NCBI GenBank assembly: GCA_963697695.1
Contig: OY969094.1
Span: 2,170,001 to 2,234,000, forward strand
Source of the DNA: VRUE01 sp963697695
GTDB lineage: Bacteria > Actinomycetota > Thermoleophilia > Solirubrobacterales > 70-9
Length of the DNA stretch: 64,000 bases
Direction of reading: 5' to 3'
Of this stretch, positions 44,366 to 53,017 are shown piece after piece. Position numbers and translations under genes: made by a program. Position 1 is the first letter of the stretch, and every line of letters starts with the position of its first letter. The notes beneath the pieces were generated by a model. The model worked only from the letters and a program-made list of their open reading frames with translations, made no database searches and had not been told where the DNA came from.

Positions 44366-44917
44366 ATGCCGGATTTGCTCGAACGAGACAATCTCGCAGC
44401 GCTTCGGGTAGGAGGCGACGAGCGCCTCGCCCGGGCTGAGCTGCGGCGGCAGATAGGTCGTCTCGAGCATGAGCTGGGAGCCCTCTTTGTCGAGGCCTTT
44501 CCTCGCCTGAAACTCGAGCTCGGCGTCGGAGCGGCCGCTCACGAGCCACGGGTGGTCGGACTGGGGGAGCTGGAGCGGATTCGCGACGAGCTCGCAGTCC
44601 GAATCGGCGAGGCCCGCAAGGCTCACGGGGAGCGCACGGACGTCGAGATCCGTAACCGCGAGCTGCTCGATCAGATGCTGGCCCGGCCTGCCGACTTCAA
44701 GTGGGTGCGGATATCGCGTGAGGACATCGGCGTGCCCGGCTGCGGTCACTGGCACTCGCGACCGCGCCTCGGCCTGCTCGGAATGATGATGGGCTGGTGG
44801 CAGGTCAAGGTCTCCTCCGGATGTCCGTTATCCGGGCGGCTTGCGGCCGTTGACCGAGAGCCGCCGGGCCGAGAGCGAGCGTCCGCCAGCGCCGTGGGGC
44901 TCGTTTCCGCTTGCTGA
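44366..44917 (+). CDS. Uncharacterised soluble protein
   Basis: A 183-aa protein with a helical N-terminal half rich in Arg, Glu and Leu (ERLARAELRRQIGRLEHELG; LGELERIRDELAVRIGEARK). A more conserved-looking segment, FKWVRISREDIGVPGCGHWH then LGLLGMMMGWWQVKVSSGCP, contains two Cys and two His that could bind metal. The last 20-25 residues overlap the next gene in another frame. I do not recognise the family. It has its own promoter at 44327. Confidence 0.65.
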   Translation: MPDLLERDNLAALRVGGDERLARAELRRQIGRLEHELGALFVEAFPRLKLELGVGAAAHEPRVVGLGELERIRDELAVRIGEARKAHGERTDVEIRNRELLDQMLARPADFKWVRISREDIGVPGCGHWHSRPRLGLLGMMMGWWQVKVSSGCPLSGRLAAVDREPPGRERASASAVGLVSAC

Positions 44918-45251
44918 GCTGACCGTGCTTGCCGGCATCGTGATGCTGGCGATCGGGTTCATCGGTGGGTATCCGACCGCGCTTGGGGTAGGCGTGGTGC
45001 TTGGCGCCCTCGGCGGCCTCGAGGTGTCTCTGCGCGAGCACCTCGCCGGCTACCGCTCGCACACGACGCTTCTCGCCGGCACGGTCTTCGTCCTCGTCGT
45101 GGGCGGCCTCTTCTACCTGTCCGGCCTGATCCTGGCGATCTGCCTGGGTATCGGCGCAGTTGCGTTCGTCGCCTCTTTTCTAGCGCTGCGCCGAGCCTTC
45201 CAGCGTGCCTCCGGCGGCCTCTCCTTCAAGGCCGGCGGCCTTCGCAGCTGA
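44841..45251 (+). CDS. Small multi-pass membrane protein
   Basis: A 136-aa protein with a Pro/Arg-rich N terminus (ESRRAESERPPAPWGSFPLA) and four hydrophobic segments (about residues 28-46, 48-66, 74-93 and 95-113), ending in a basic tail. The start is probably TTG 44841; if so it overlaps the preceding gene by 77 nt, which is long, and a later GTG at 44924 is possible. No known family comes to mind. It is probably co-transcribed with the gene before it. Confidence 0.6.
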   Translation: MRPLTESRRAESERPPAPWGSFPLAELTVLAGIVMLAIGFIGGYPTALGVGVVLGALGGLEVSLREHLAGYRSHTTLLAGTVFVLVVGGLFYLSGLILAICLGIGAVAFVASFLALRRAFQRASGGLSFKAGGLRS

Positions 45252-45269
45252 TCGCCAAGCGACAGCCGG

Positions 45270-45641
45270 CTAGACGAGGACCGGCGAGCGCTCACCCGTG
45301 TCCCTCGCGGCGAGCTCGCTCGAAAGCAGGGCACGCTGGCGAGAGGTGAGGGTGCCGAGGCGCTTGTTCTCGTTCAGGGCGAGACCGAGCAGGAACTTGC
45401 GGGCGCGGGTGCGGCCCCAACGGCGCTGGCTGGTCAGCAGCTCGGCCAGGGTCATGCTCTCGGTCTCCCAAGGGCAATCCCGCACGATGTCGGCGGCCTC
45501 GACGTCGCCTCGCGCGATCGAGCGCTTCAGCTCAGCCCGTGCGAGTCGCACGCGGTTGGCGCGGGCAAGCGCCTGCATGTGCTGCGGGGCCTGAACGGCA
45601 GAAGCGGTCGTCGGTGCAGAGGCAATCGAAGCAGCGTCCAC
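45270..45641 (-). CDS. Actinobacterial integration host factor-like DNA-binding protein
   Basis: A 123-aa protein of the mIHF family, a small basic nucleoid-associated protein of actinobacteria unrelated to HU/IHF of enterics. The helix RVRLARAELKRSIARGDVEA is followed by ADIVRDCPWETESMTLAELL and the helix-two-turns-helix DNA-binding segment RRWGRTRARKFLLGLALNEN, then LGTLTSRQRALLSSEL. It is slightly longer than the usual 105 aa because of an Ala/Thr-rich N-terminal extension. The GTG at 45641 has GGGAGGAG about 6 nt upstream. Confidence 0.85.
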   Translation of the reverse strand: MDAASIASAPTTASAVQAPQHMQALARANRVRLARAELKRSIARGDVEAADIVRDCPWETESMTLAELLTSQRRWGRTRARKFLLGLALNENKRLGTLTSRQRALLSSELAARDTGERSPVLV

Positions 45642-45893
45642 TGGGACTCCTCCCTTCGGGGGTTAACTGGGTATCTCTGGTGCGCCTGACCGGCAGCCTT
45701 GCGCCGCAGTCTGGTTTGAGTCGAGTTCTCTACCGCTCGCTTCCCTGCCCCGGGAGACGATCGGCGCGGGGGCAAGCTATGTCGGCTGGCGTTTGGCGTC
45801 AACCCCGCACTTGCGTCATTGCCGCCGGGCCGTTCGCTAAGAGCATCTTTTTCTTCCCCTGGAAGCCTCGTCCGAATTTGGGCCGCACCGAAA

Positions 45894-45911
45894 CTACCCC
45901 GACCGGGGTAG
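45894..45911. terminator. Hairpin at the 3' end of the oxoamine synthase gene
   Basis: CTACCCC-GACC-GGGGTAG is a 7-bp stem with a 4-nt loop that begins at the stop codon of the minus-strand gene. It separates that gene from the IHF-like gene; the 250-nt gap between them shows nothing else I can name. Confidence 0.45.
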
Positions 45912-47153
45912 GTCCGGGAAGTCCTCGATGGTCCGGGCGATCGTCCCCAGGGCTGCGTCCAGATGCTCGCGCTCGTGCGTCGCCATCAAGCTGGTCCGCA
46001 GCAGCGCACCACCGGGCGGCACCGCCGGGTGGATCGCGACATTGGTGTAGACGCCGGCCTCGAAGAGCGCCTTCCAGAGCAGCACCGCCTGCCAGTCGTC
46101 ACCGACAAGGACCGGGACCACGGGCGTGGTCGCTGTGCTGCCGTCGGGAAGGGTTCCGGGCTCGATCACCTTCAACCCGAGGTGCCGCAGGCCCTCGCGC
46201 AGGTACTCGGCGTTGGCGAGCAGGGCCTCGAACAGCTGCGGGCCGTCGGAGCGGATCACCCGCAGCGCCGCCAGCGCCGCCCCCACCGCCGCGGGCACGG
46301 CTGAGGCGCTGAAGACGAATGAGCGCGAGGAGATCCGCAGGTACTCGATCACGTCGGCCGGCCCGGCGATGAAGCCGCCACAGGAGGCAAGGCTCTTGGA
46401 GAAGGTCCCCATCCGCAGGTCGACCTCGTCCTCGAGCCCAAACAGCTCGCAGGCGCCGGCGCCACGGGCGCCGAGGACACCGGCGCCGTGTGCCTCGTCG
46501 ACCATCAGCCGGGCGCCGTAGGCCTTACAGAGCTCGACGATCCGCGGTAGGTCGCAGACGTCCCCCTCCATCGAGAAGACGCCGTCGACGACGACGAGGA
46601 CGCCGCCACCGTCCTCCGCGGCCCGTTGCAGCATCTTCTCCAGCTTGTCCATGCGGTTGTGGCGGAAGGGACGCAGCTTGGCGCCGGAGAGCCGGCAGCC
46701 GTCGAGGATCGAGGCGTGGTCGCCGGAGTCGCAGACGACCGTGTCGCCAGGGCCGAGGATCGTCCCGATGGCGCCGAGGTTCGACTGGTAGCCGGTCGTG
46801 TAGACGATCGCGTCGTCGGTCCCCATCCACTCGGCCAGCTCGCGCTCCAGCTCGACGTGCAGCGGCGTCGTCCCGTTCAGCAGCCGCGAGCCGGTGACGC
46901 CGGTGCCGTAGGTCTCCAGCGCGTCGCGGGCAGCCTGCTTGACCCGCTCGTCCCCGGTCAGGCCCAGGTAGTTGTTGGAGCCGAGCATGATCGTCTCGCG
47001 GCCCTCCATCTCGACCACCGGACCCGCCTGCGATGTGAGCAGGCGGAAGTAGGGGAGGAGGTCGTGCTGCTTGGCTGCTTCGAGCTGCTCGAGGCGGTCG
47101 TGGTTGCGTGCCTTCTCGAAGACGTCGATGGGGGCCTTGGCGGTTTCGCTCAT
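45894..47153 (-). CDS. Alpha-oxoamine synthase (KBL/BioF/serine palmitoyltransferase family)
   Basis: A 419-aa PLP enzyme condensing an amino acid with an acyl-CoA. Characteristic parts are MLGSNNYLGLTGDERVKQAA, YGTGVTGSRLLNGTTPLHVE, the stacking His in CDSGDHASILDG, VDGVFSMEGD, MVDEAHGAGVLG, and the PLP Lys in MGTFSKSLASCGGF near residue 245. The family includes 2-amino-3-ketobutyrate ligase, BioF and bacterial serine palmitoyltransferase; sequence alone does not separate them with certainty. No biotin genes are nearby, and the divergent neighbour is a GNAT acyltransferase, which favours a sphingoid-base role. TACACT (47160-47165, minus strand) ends 6 nt before the ATG. Confidence 0.88.
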   Translation of the reverse strand: MSETAKAPIDVFEKARNHDRLEQLEAAKQHDLLPYFRLLTSQAGPVVEMEGRETIMLGSNNYLGLTGDERVKQAARDALETYGTGVTGSRLLNGTTPLHVELERELAEWMGTDDAIVYTTGYQSNLGAIGTILGPGDTVVCDSGDHASILDGCRLSGAKLRPFRHNRMDKLEKMLQRAAEDGGGVLVVVDGVFSMEGDVCDLPRIVELCKAYGARLMVDEAHGAGVLGARGAGACELFGLEDEVDLRMGTFSKSLASCGGFIAGPADVIEYLRISSRSFVFSASAVPAAVGAALAALRVIRSDGPQLFEALLANAEYLREGLRHLGLKVIEPGTLPDGSTATTPVVPVLVGDDWQAVLLWKALFEAGVYTNVAIHPAVPPGGALLRTSLMATHEREHLDAALGTIARTIEDFPDLPRSG

Positions 47154-47159
47154 GGGCGG

Positions 47160-47169
47160 AGTGTAGGTT
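47160..47169. promoter_or_regulatory. Overlapping divergent -10 boxes
   Basis: TACACT on the minus strand (47160-47165) and TAGGTT on the plus strand (47164-47169) share two base pairs. They end 6 nt and 9 nt before the divergent ATGs at 47153 and 47179. One symmetric site would drive both the oxoamine synthase and the GNAT gene. Confidence 0.5.
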
Positions 47170-47178
47170 CAGGCTCCC

Positions 47179-48315
47179 ATGGCAAGCGTGACAATTCGGC
47201 CCGTACGCACGCGGCGCGAGCTGAAGCGCTTCGTCAAGGTTCCCTTTCGCCTCCACCGGGGCCATCCGCAGTGGGTGGCGCCGCTGATCTTCGAGCGAAT
47301 GCAGTTCCTCGATCGCGGCAAGAACCCCTTCTTCGAGCACGCCGAGGCCGAGTACTTCATCGCTGAGCGCGAGGGCGAGCCGGTGGGTCGTGTCACTGCT
47401 CAGATCGACGAGGGCTGGGACGAGACCCAGGGCGGCAGCGATGCGATGTTCGGCTTCTTCGAGAGCGTCGATGACCCGGACGTGGTCGCGGCGCTGTTCG
47501 ACGCGGCTGGAGAGTGGGCGGGGGGGAAAGGCCGCGGGCGAATTCTCGGGCCGATGGACTTCACCACCAACGACGAGGTCGGCATCCTGATCGAGGGCTT
47601 CGAGCTGCGTCCGATGATCCTCGAGAACTGGCATCCGCCCTACTACCAGCGCTTGATCGAGGCAGAGGGCTTCGAGAAGGCGATGGACCTGCTGATGTGG
47701 GAGCTGCAGTTCGGCGATCTCAAGGAGGGCGAGAGCTTCGACCCGGCGATCCACGCCGCCGCCGAGAAGGGCCTCCGCGACGAAGGGGTGACGATCCGCA
47801 GCATCGAGCTGCGCAACCTCGCCGACGAGATGCGCAGCTTCTCCGAGGTCTACAACGAGGCCTGGGGCAGCAACTGGGGGTTCGTGCCCGCAACCGACGC
47901 CGAGATCGAGTTCCACGCCAAGCTGCTCAAGCAGGTACTCAACCCCGACTGGGCCTACATCGCCGAAAAGGAAGGCGAGCCGGTGGGGGCGGCGTTGACC
48001 CTGCCGGACATCAACCAGGCGATGGCGAAGCTGAACGGCCGCCTGCTCCCCTTCGGCTGGCTGCGATTTCTGCTCGCCAAGCGCAAGATCGACCAGCTGC
48101 GGGTCCTGGCCCTCGGCGTCAAGAGCGAGTACCGCCACAGCGGTGTTGCCGCCGGGCTCTATCTCAAGCACCTCGAGACGGCGGCATTGCCAGGCACGAT
48201 CGAAGGTGGCGAGATGGGCTGGATCCTCGAGACCAACGAGGCGATGAACCGTGCGATGGAGGGCATGGGGGGGAAGATCGTCAAGCGCTACCGGATGTAC
48301 GAGCGCGCTCTCTGA
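47179..48315 (+). CDS. GNAT-fold acyltransferase family protein
   Basis: A 378-aa protein of a long GNAT-like family (VTIRPVRTRRELKRFVKVPF, then HRGHPQWVAPLIFERMQFLD and KNPFFEHAEAEYFIAEREGE). The N-terminal half carries a GNAT-like FFESVDDPDVVAALFDAA helix and the C-terminal half a second one, ending ALGVKSEYRHSGVAAGLYL, which supplies the acyl-CoA pyrophosphate loop. Bacterial ceramide synthase (bCerS) is an acyltransferase that also belongs to this broad GNAT superfamily and is found beside serine palmitoyltransferase. The divergent, promoter-sharing position next to the oxoamine synthase supports that reading but does not prove it. Confidence 0.75.
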   Translation: MASVTIRPVRTRRELKRFVKVPFRLHRGHPQWVAPLIFERMQFLDRGKNPFFEHAEAEYFIAEREGEPVGRVTAQIDEGWDETQGGSDAMFGFFESVDDPDVVAALFDAAGEWAGGKGRGRILGPMDFTTNDEVGILIEGFELRPMILENWHPPYYQRLIEAEGFEKAMDLLMWELQFGDLKEGESFDPAIHAAAEKGLRDEGVTIRSIELRNLADEMRSFSEVYNEAWGSNWGFVPATDAEIEFHAKLLKQVLNPDWAYIAEKEGEPVGAALTLPDINQAMAKLNGRLLPFGWLRFLLAKRKIDQLRVLALGVKSEYRHSGVAAGLYLKHLETAALPGTIEGGEMGWILETNEAMNRAMEGMGGKIVKRYRMYERAL

Positions 48316-48371
48316 AGCCGCAAGTTCCGCGGTTTGCCTGGCGCCTACCCGGTACCGGCCTGGGCCGTCGC

Positions 48372-48377
48372 TAGAGT
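48372..48377 (+). promoter_or_regulatory. Putative -10 box (TAGAGT)
   Basis: TAGAGT ends 7 nt before the GTG at 48385, with no ribosome binding site between. This fits a leaderless transcript for the small gene and the glycosylase after it. Confidence 0.45.
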
Positions 48378-48384
48378 CGAGGCG

Positions 48385-48702
48385 GTGAGTGAAAGTTTCG
48401 AGTTGGACGGCGAGGTGCTCTCTGAGGAGGATGCAGAGCCCGGCAGTGAGCACTCCGTTCGGGTGTTGCAGCCCTATGAGGAACCGGCCTCGCCGGTCTT
48501 GCGCGGCGAGGTGCGCACAGCCGCGATAGCCGCCGCCGGGGGGGTCCTCGCCGGCGCAGCCACGGTGGCTGCCGTGAGGGCGGTCAGCGCAGTCGGCTCC
48601 CGCGGCCGCGCGCCGAGGAAGCTCTCGCGACGACGGGAGCGCCACCCGAACGTGGTCGCCAGCCGCTCCTTTCTCGTCGACGTTCATCTCCTCGGCCGCT
48701 GA
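48385..48702 (+). CDS. Small protein with one transmembrane segment
   Basis: A 105-aa protein. The first 50 residues are acidic (VSESFELDGEVLSEEDAEPG), followed by a Gly/Ala-rich hydrophobic segment (IAAAGGVLAGAATVAAVRAV) and a strongly basic stretch with RGRAPRKLSRRRER. The end is VDVHLLGR. The GTG at 48385 was chosen for its -10 box; the frame is open upstream to 48334. It is 7 nt upstream of the glycosylase gene. The function is unknown. Confidence 0.6.
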   Translation: MSESFELDGEVLSEEDAEPGSEHSVRVLQPYEEPASPVLRGEVRTAAIAAAGGVLAGAATVAAVRAVSAVGSRGRAPRKLSRRRERHPNVVASRSFLVDVHLLGR

Positions 48703-48709
48703 CCCGCCG

Positions 48710-49618
48710 ATGACCGCGGCGCTCGAGGTGGAGGTAAGGCCTCCCTCGCCGTACCGGCTGCCGACCTATGGCGGCGAGGACGGCGTGATGAGGATCCGCA
48801 ATGGGGTCGCCTCGCGCCTGCTCCACGCGGAGGAGAGCCCGGTTCTGGTGCGGGCGTGGCAGCCGGCAGCCGACCGGGTCATCGTCCGGGCTGAGCCGGT
48901 GGACCCGGCCTCGATCGTCTCCCCCGGTCCCGCGCTTGGAGACCGGCGCCGCCCGGCAGGCGATAAGGAGCTCGAGCTGGCCGTGGAGCGAATGCGCTTT
49001 GCGCTTGCGGTCGACGACGACCTCGGCGAGTTCTACCGCCGCTTTCGCCGCGACCCGCTGCTTGGGCCCCTGTTGCGCCGCCGCCCGCATCTGCGCCCCC
49101 GCCGCCGACCCTGGCCCTGGGAGGCGCTTGCATGGGCTGTGGTCAAGCAGTTGATCGAGAGTGGCAAGGCGGCGCGGATCCAGCGCCGCATCGTCGGTCG
49201 CTGGGGTCTGCGTCTGGAGGGTGGTCGCGATTCCCTGCACGACGTCCCGGCCCCTGGCCTGATCGCCGGCCGGGCGCCGGTTGAGCTGGAGTCGATGGGT
49301 CTCTCGCTGGGCCGCTCGCTCGCCCTGCGAACGGTCGCCGGCGACATCGCGGCCGGTCGCTGCGACCCCGGCGAGCCTGTCGCCGACCGCCGCTTGCTCG
49401 CGACCCGCGAGATCGGACCCTGGACCGTCCAGTGCCTCGGCCTCTTCGGCCGGGGAGATCCAGATTCCCTCCCGGCCGGCGACCTGATGTTCCTCAAGCA
49501 GGTGGGCCGCCTTGCCCATCTCGGCCGCCGCGCCACGGTCGAGGAGGTCGAGGAGTTCTACGCGCCCTATGCGCCGTTCCGCGGTCTCGCCGGTGCTTGG
49601 TCGACCGCCCTCGCCTAG
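48710..49618 (+). CDS. AlkA-like DNA-3-methyladenine glycosylase
   Basis: A 302-aa HhH-GPD superfamily base-excision enzyme. The helix-hairpin-helix and catalytic Asp are in LATREIGPWTVQCLGLFGRG followed by DPDSLPAGDLMFLKQVGRL, which has the order seen in AlkA (GIGPWTA, then GD in a PAGD context). The N-terminal 100 residues form the AlkA N domain and are divergent. It should excise alkylated purines. It is preceded by the small membrane protein and followed by 75 nt before the GGDEF-EAL gene. Confidence 0.85.
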   Translation: MTAALEVEVRPPSPYRLPTYGGEDGVMRIRNGVASRLLHAEESPVLVRAWQPAADRVIVRAEPVDPASIVSPGPALGDRRRPAGDKELELAVERMRFALAVDDDLGEFYRRFRRDPLLGPLLRRRPHLRPRRRPWPWEALAWAVVKQLIESGKAARIQRRIVGRWGLRLEGGRDSLHDVPAPGLIAGRAPVELESMGLSLGRSLALRTVAGDIAAGRCDPGEPVADRRLLATREIGPWTVQCLGLFGRGDPDSLPAGDLMFLKQVGRLAHLGRRATVEEVEEFYAPYAPFRGLAGAWSTALA

Positions 49619-49693
49619 CGTTTTCGGTTCGATTCGGCTGCGTGGAAAGCGGCTGGATTCAAGCGTGGATGGCAGGCGCCGATAAGGGCAGCG

Positions 49694-51985
49694 ATGGAGC
49701 GTTCGACGCGGGGCGGGAGCTGGCCCGACAAGCAGGTCAACGAGTTTCTGGATCAGATCTCCGCCGGCGGAGAGGACTACCGCCGGCTGGTCGAGCGCCT
49801 GCCGGCGATCGTCTACGCCTCTGAGCTCGGCGAGCATGGCCGCTGGCGCTACGTCAGCCCTCAGGTCGAGGAGATCCTCGGCTACACCCCTGAGGAGTGG
49901 CTCGCCGACCAGACTCTCTGGGTGAAGCTGCTGCACCCCGAGGATCGTGAGCGAGCGCTCTCTCAGGAGACCCGCAAGACGCTCGGCAATCGCAACCCAC
50001 CACCGGTCGACTACCGGATGATCACCCGCGACGGCGAGGTGGTCTGGATCCTCGACGAGGCCGTCCTCGAGCCCGACGAGGGGGGGACCCCGGTCTGGCA
50101 CGGCGTCCTCTACGACATCACCGAGCGCAAGAACACCGAGCAGGAGCTGCATCGTGCTGCAGCTCAGCAGGCCGCGGTCGCCCGCCTCGGCGGGCGGGCC
50201 CTGAAGGACGGCGATCCCGATTCGCTGATGCGCGAGGCGGTCTCGTTGATGACCGAGATCGAGGGAGTCCAGGGCGCCTGCATCTGGGAGCTCGGCCGCG
50301 ATGGGCGCCGGCTCAGGCTCCGCGCCGGGCTGGAAGGGCAGGTGGTTGGATCGGGGCGGGTCTCTGCCGGCCGCGACTCCCATGCCGGCGCCGCACTCGA
50401 CTCGGGCCTGCACGTGATCGTCGACGACTGGTCGTCGGAGACCCGCTTCTCGATGCCGCCGGCGCTGCGGGTGATGGAGGTGCGCAGCAGCCTCGCCGTC
50501 GTCATCGACGGCAAGCAGAGCCCCTTCGGCGTGCTCGACGTTCATTCGACCGAGCCCAACCGCTTCACTCCCCAGGACGTCCACTTCGTCCAGGCCTCTG
50601 CCAACGTCCTCGCCGACGCGATCGAGCGCCACGCCGCCGACGAAGCCCTGCGCCACCGGGTTCTGCACGATCCGCTTACCGGTTTGCCAAACCGGCTCAG
50701 CTTCGTCGACGCCCTCGACGACGCCCTCAAGCGAAGCACCTCCTCGGGATCGCCGGTCGGGATCATCTTCCTCGACCTCGACCACTTCAAGTTGATCAAC
50801 GACAGCCTCGGCCACCATGCCGGCGACGAGCTGCTGCGTGCGGTATCGCCTCGGCTGCGTGCCCACCTGCGGCCAGGCGACATCGTCGCTCGTTTTGGCG
50901 GCGATGAGTTCGGCATCCTCGTCGACCGCCTCGCCGACGAGGACGAGGCGGTGGCGATCGCCGACCGGGTGGCCGCCGCCTTCGCCGAGCCCTACTCGAT
51001 GGGCGGTGCGGACCACTTCGTCACCGCCAGCCTCGGGATCGCCGTAGCCCGGCCGTCGGGGCGCGAGCCCGTCGACGCGGAGCTGCTGATCCGCGACGCA
51101 GATGCCGCCATGTACAGGGCGAAGGAGCGGGGCCGGGCGCGCTGCGAGCTCTTCGACGCCGAGATGAGGGCCAGGGCGATGCGGCGGCTCGAGGTCGAGC
51201 GCGAGTTGCGCCACGCCCTCGACCGCGACGAGCTGGACCTCCACTACCAGCCGGTGATCGCTCTGCGCAGCGGTGAGATCACCGGTCTCGAGGCGCTGGT
51301 CCGCTGGCGCCACCCCGAGCGCGGCCTGCTCGACCCTGGCGACTTCGTCTCGATCGCCGAGGACAGCGGCCTGATCGAGCCGATCGGCCGCTGGGTGCAG
51401 GAGAGCGCCTGCCGTCAGGTCCTCGACTGGCACGAGCAGCGACCCGATCAGCGTCCCTTCGACGTCTCGGTCAATCTCTCCGCACGCCAGGTTGCCCACC
51501 GCGATCTCGCCGCATCCGTGGCCGAGGTGCTCGCCCGCACCGGCTTGGAGCCGGCCAGCCTGCGGCTCGAGATCACCGAGAGCGTCCTGGTCGAGGAGTC
51601 GGCGACCGCCATCGCCACCCTCGAGGCGCTCAGCGAGATCGGCGTCGGCCTCGTCCTCGACGACTTCGGCACCGGCTACTCCTCGCTCGCCTACCTCAAC
51701 CGCTTCCCCTTCGACGCGCTGAAGATCGACCGTTCCTTCGTCGACGCCCTGGGTGTCGAACAGGAGCCCACCGCGATCGTCGAGGCGATCATCGGCATGG
51801 CCCGGGCGCTCTCGCTGGACGTGATCGCCGAGGGGGTCGAGAACGAGGCCCAGCTCTCCGAGCTGAAGCGCCTCGGCTGCGACTACGCCCAGGGACACCT
51901 CTTCTCGCGGGCTCTGCCGGCGGAGAAGATCTCGGCGCTGCTGGTCGAGGGAGGAGCGGCCTTACTCGGGGATTTCGCCGGGTAG
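49694..51985 (+). CDS. PAS-GAF-GGDEF-EAL protein (cyclic-di-GMP turnover)
   Basis: A 763-aa cytoplasmic signalling protein. PAS domain with PAC motif (residues 30-150: IVYASELGEHGRWRYVSPQV, VLYDITERK), GAF domain (160-320), GGDEF domain (325-490) with an intact RFGGDEFGIL, and EAL domain (505-755) with LEALVRWRHP, ITESVLVEES, LDDFGTGYSSL and AEGVENEAQ. Both catalytic centres look complete, so it may make and degrade cyclic-di-GMP, with direction set by the sensor domains. No transmembrane segment is present. Its 3' end overlaps the convergent transporter gene by 24 nt. Confidence 0.93.
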   Translation: MERSTRGGSWPDKQVNEFLDQISAGGEDYRRLVERLPAIVYASELGEHGRWRYVSPQVEEILGYTPEEWLADQTLWVKLLHPEDRERALSQETRKTLGNRNPPPVDYRMITRDGEVVWILDEAVLEPDEGGTPVWHGVLYDITERKNTEQELHRAAAQQAAVARLGGRALKDGDPDSLMREAVSLMTEIEGVQGACIWELGRDGRRLRLRAGLEGQVVGSGRVSAGRDSHAGAALDSGLHVIVDDWSSETRFSMPPALRVMEVRSSLAVVIDGKQSPFGVLDVHSTEPNRFTPQDVHFVQASANVLADAIERHAADEALRHRVLHDPLTGLPNRLSFVDALDDALKRSTSSGSPVGIIFLDLDHFKLINDSLGHHAGDELLRAVSPRLRAHLRPGDIVARFGGDEFGILVDRLADEDEAVAIADRVAAAFAEPYSMGGADHFVTASLGIAVARPSGREPVDAELLIRDADAAMYRAKERGRARCELFDAEMRARAMRRLEVERELRHALDRDELDLHYQPVIALRSGEITGLEALVRWRHPERGLLDPGDFVSIAEDSGLIEPIGRWVQESACRQVLDWHEQRPDQRPFDVSVNLSARQVAHRDLAASVAEVLARTGLEPASLRLEITESVLVEESATAIATLEALSEIGVGLVLDDFGTGYSSLAYLNRFPFDALKIDRSFVDALGVEQEPTAIVEAIIGMARALSLDVIAEGVENEAQLSELKRLGCDYAQGHLFSRALPAEKISALLVEGGAALLGDFAG

Positions 51986-53008
51986 GTAGGTGTTGCTCTG
52001 CACCTCGGAGGGTGCGGGGAGCGTCGAGATCAACCCGTTGTCGCGCATCCAGCCGATGAAGGTGCGCCAGGCGGCAGGGTTCATGTAGCCGAAGGGGCGG
52101 GCGCTGGGCGTCGCTTCTTTCGCTTTGCTGCTCGGCGGAGCAAGCAGCGGCAGCGTCGCGGCCAGCTCGGCGCCGGTCAGTTTCGGATCGAGGTCGGGGT
52201 TCGCTTCGAGCAGGGCGTCGGCGGCCGCTTTCGGATTCTCCACCGCCGCCCTGGTACCGCGAGCGAGGGCGGCGATGAAGAGGCGGATTGCCTCGGGCTC
52301 GTCCTCCAGTCGCCTGCGCTGCGCCACCAGGACCAGCTCGTCATAGGTGGGGACGCCGAGTTTGTCGACCGGGGTGACGGAAGGGTCCAGGCCGCGCAGG
52401 CGAAGGTCGACGCCCTCGACGTTGCTGAAGCCGCCCAGCATCGCTTGAGCCTTGCCACCGGCGATCGCGGGCAGGAGGCCGAAGCCGACGTTGACGACCT
52501 TGACGTCGCCAGGCGAGAGGTTTGCACGGGCGAGAATCGTTTTCAGGTAGGCGTCCTGGTAGGGGATGCCGGCGGTGGCGATCGTCTTGCCGCGCAGGTC
52601 ACCGATTCCCCGGATTCCGGATTTCCGCAGCCAGATCATCGAGGTGAGCGGCCGGTCGACCAGAGCGGCGACGGCGAGAACGTCGAGACCCTTCTCGTCG
52701 GCCAGCATCACCTCCGGCTCGTAGGAGATCGCCAGGTCGCTGCGGCCCGCGGCGACCTGCTTGATCGGAGCGGCGGGATCGGACGGCGTCTCGATGCTGA
52801 CGTCGAGGCCGGCGTCGTTGAAGTAACCGAGCTTCTGCGCCATGTAGATCCCCGCGTGGTCGGGGTTGGGGTAGAAGTCGAGCGTGAGGGTGAAGGGCTG
52901 CGGCTCCCCGCTCACGTCCTCGCTCTTCTCGCCACAGGCGGCCAGGCCCAGTGCGAGGGAAAGTGCGGCGAGGAGGGCGGCGATCGCCCGCAGGCGGGGA
53001 AGCTTCAT
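51962..53008 (-). CDS. NMT1/THI5-like ABC substrate-binding lipoprotein
   Basis: A 348-aa periplasmic-type binding protein anchored as a lipoprotein (lipobox LAAC, Cys near residue 25). The mature start FTLTLDFYPNPDHAGIYMAQ with KLGYFNDAGLDVSIETP is the NMT1/ThiY signature seen in binding proteins for pyrimidine precursors of thiamine, and similar folds bind sulfonates and nitrate. It is the third gene of an ATPase-permease-binding protein operon. The adjoining sulfite/sulfonate-type exporter would fit a sulfur compound; the ThiY-like start would fit a thiamine precursor. No TPP riboswitch is visible. Confidence 0.87.
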   Translation of the reverse strand: MKLPRLRAIAALLAALSLALGLAACGEKSEDVSGEPQPFTLTLDFYPNPDHAGIYMAQKLGYFNDAGLDVSIETPSDPAAPIKQVAAGRSDLAISYEPEVMLADEKGLDVLAVAALVDRPLTSMIWLRKSGIRGIGDLRGKTIATAGIPYQDAYLKTILARANLSPGDVKVVNVGFGLLPAIAGGKAQAMLGGFSNVEGVDLRLRGLDPSVTPVDKLGVPTYDELVLVAQRRRLEDEPEAIRLFIAALARGTRAAVENPKAAADALLEANPDLDPKLTGAELAATLPLLAPPSSKAKEATPSARPFGYMNPAAWRTFIGWMRDNGLISTLPAPSEVQSNTYLPGEIPE

Positions 53009-53017
53009 CCCTGCTTT

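Noticed and set aside
45430..45445. A partial match to the GCTGGTCAGC operator core inside the IHF-like gene
   Set aside because: The outer bases are not symmetric and it lies in coding sequence, so it is probably chance.
49621..49660. tRNA T-arm-like GGTTCGATTC (also near 63573)
   Set aside because: No acceptor, D or anticodon stems can be formed around either occurrence.
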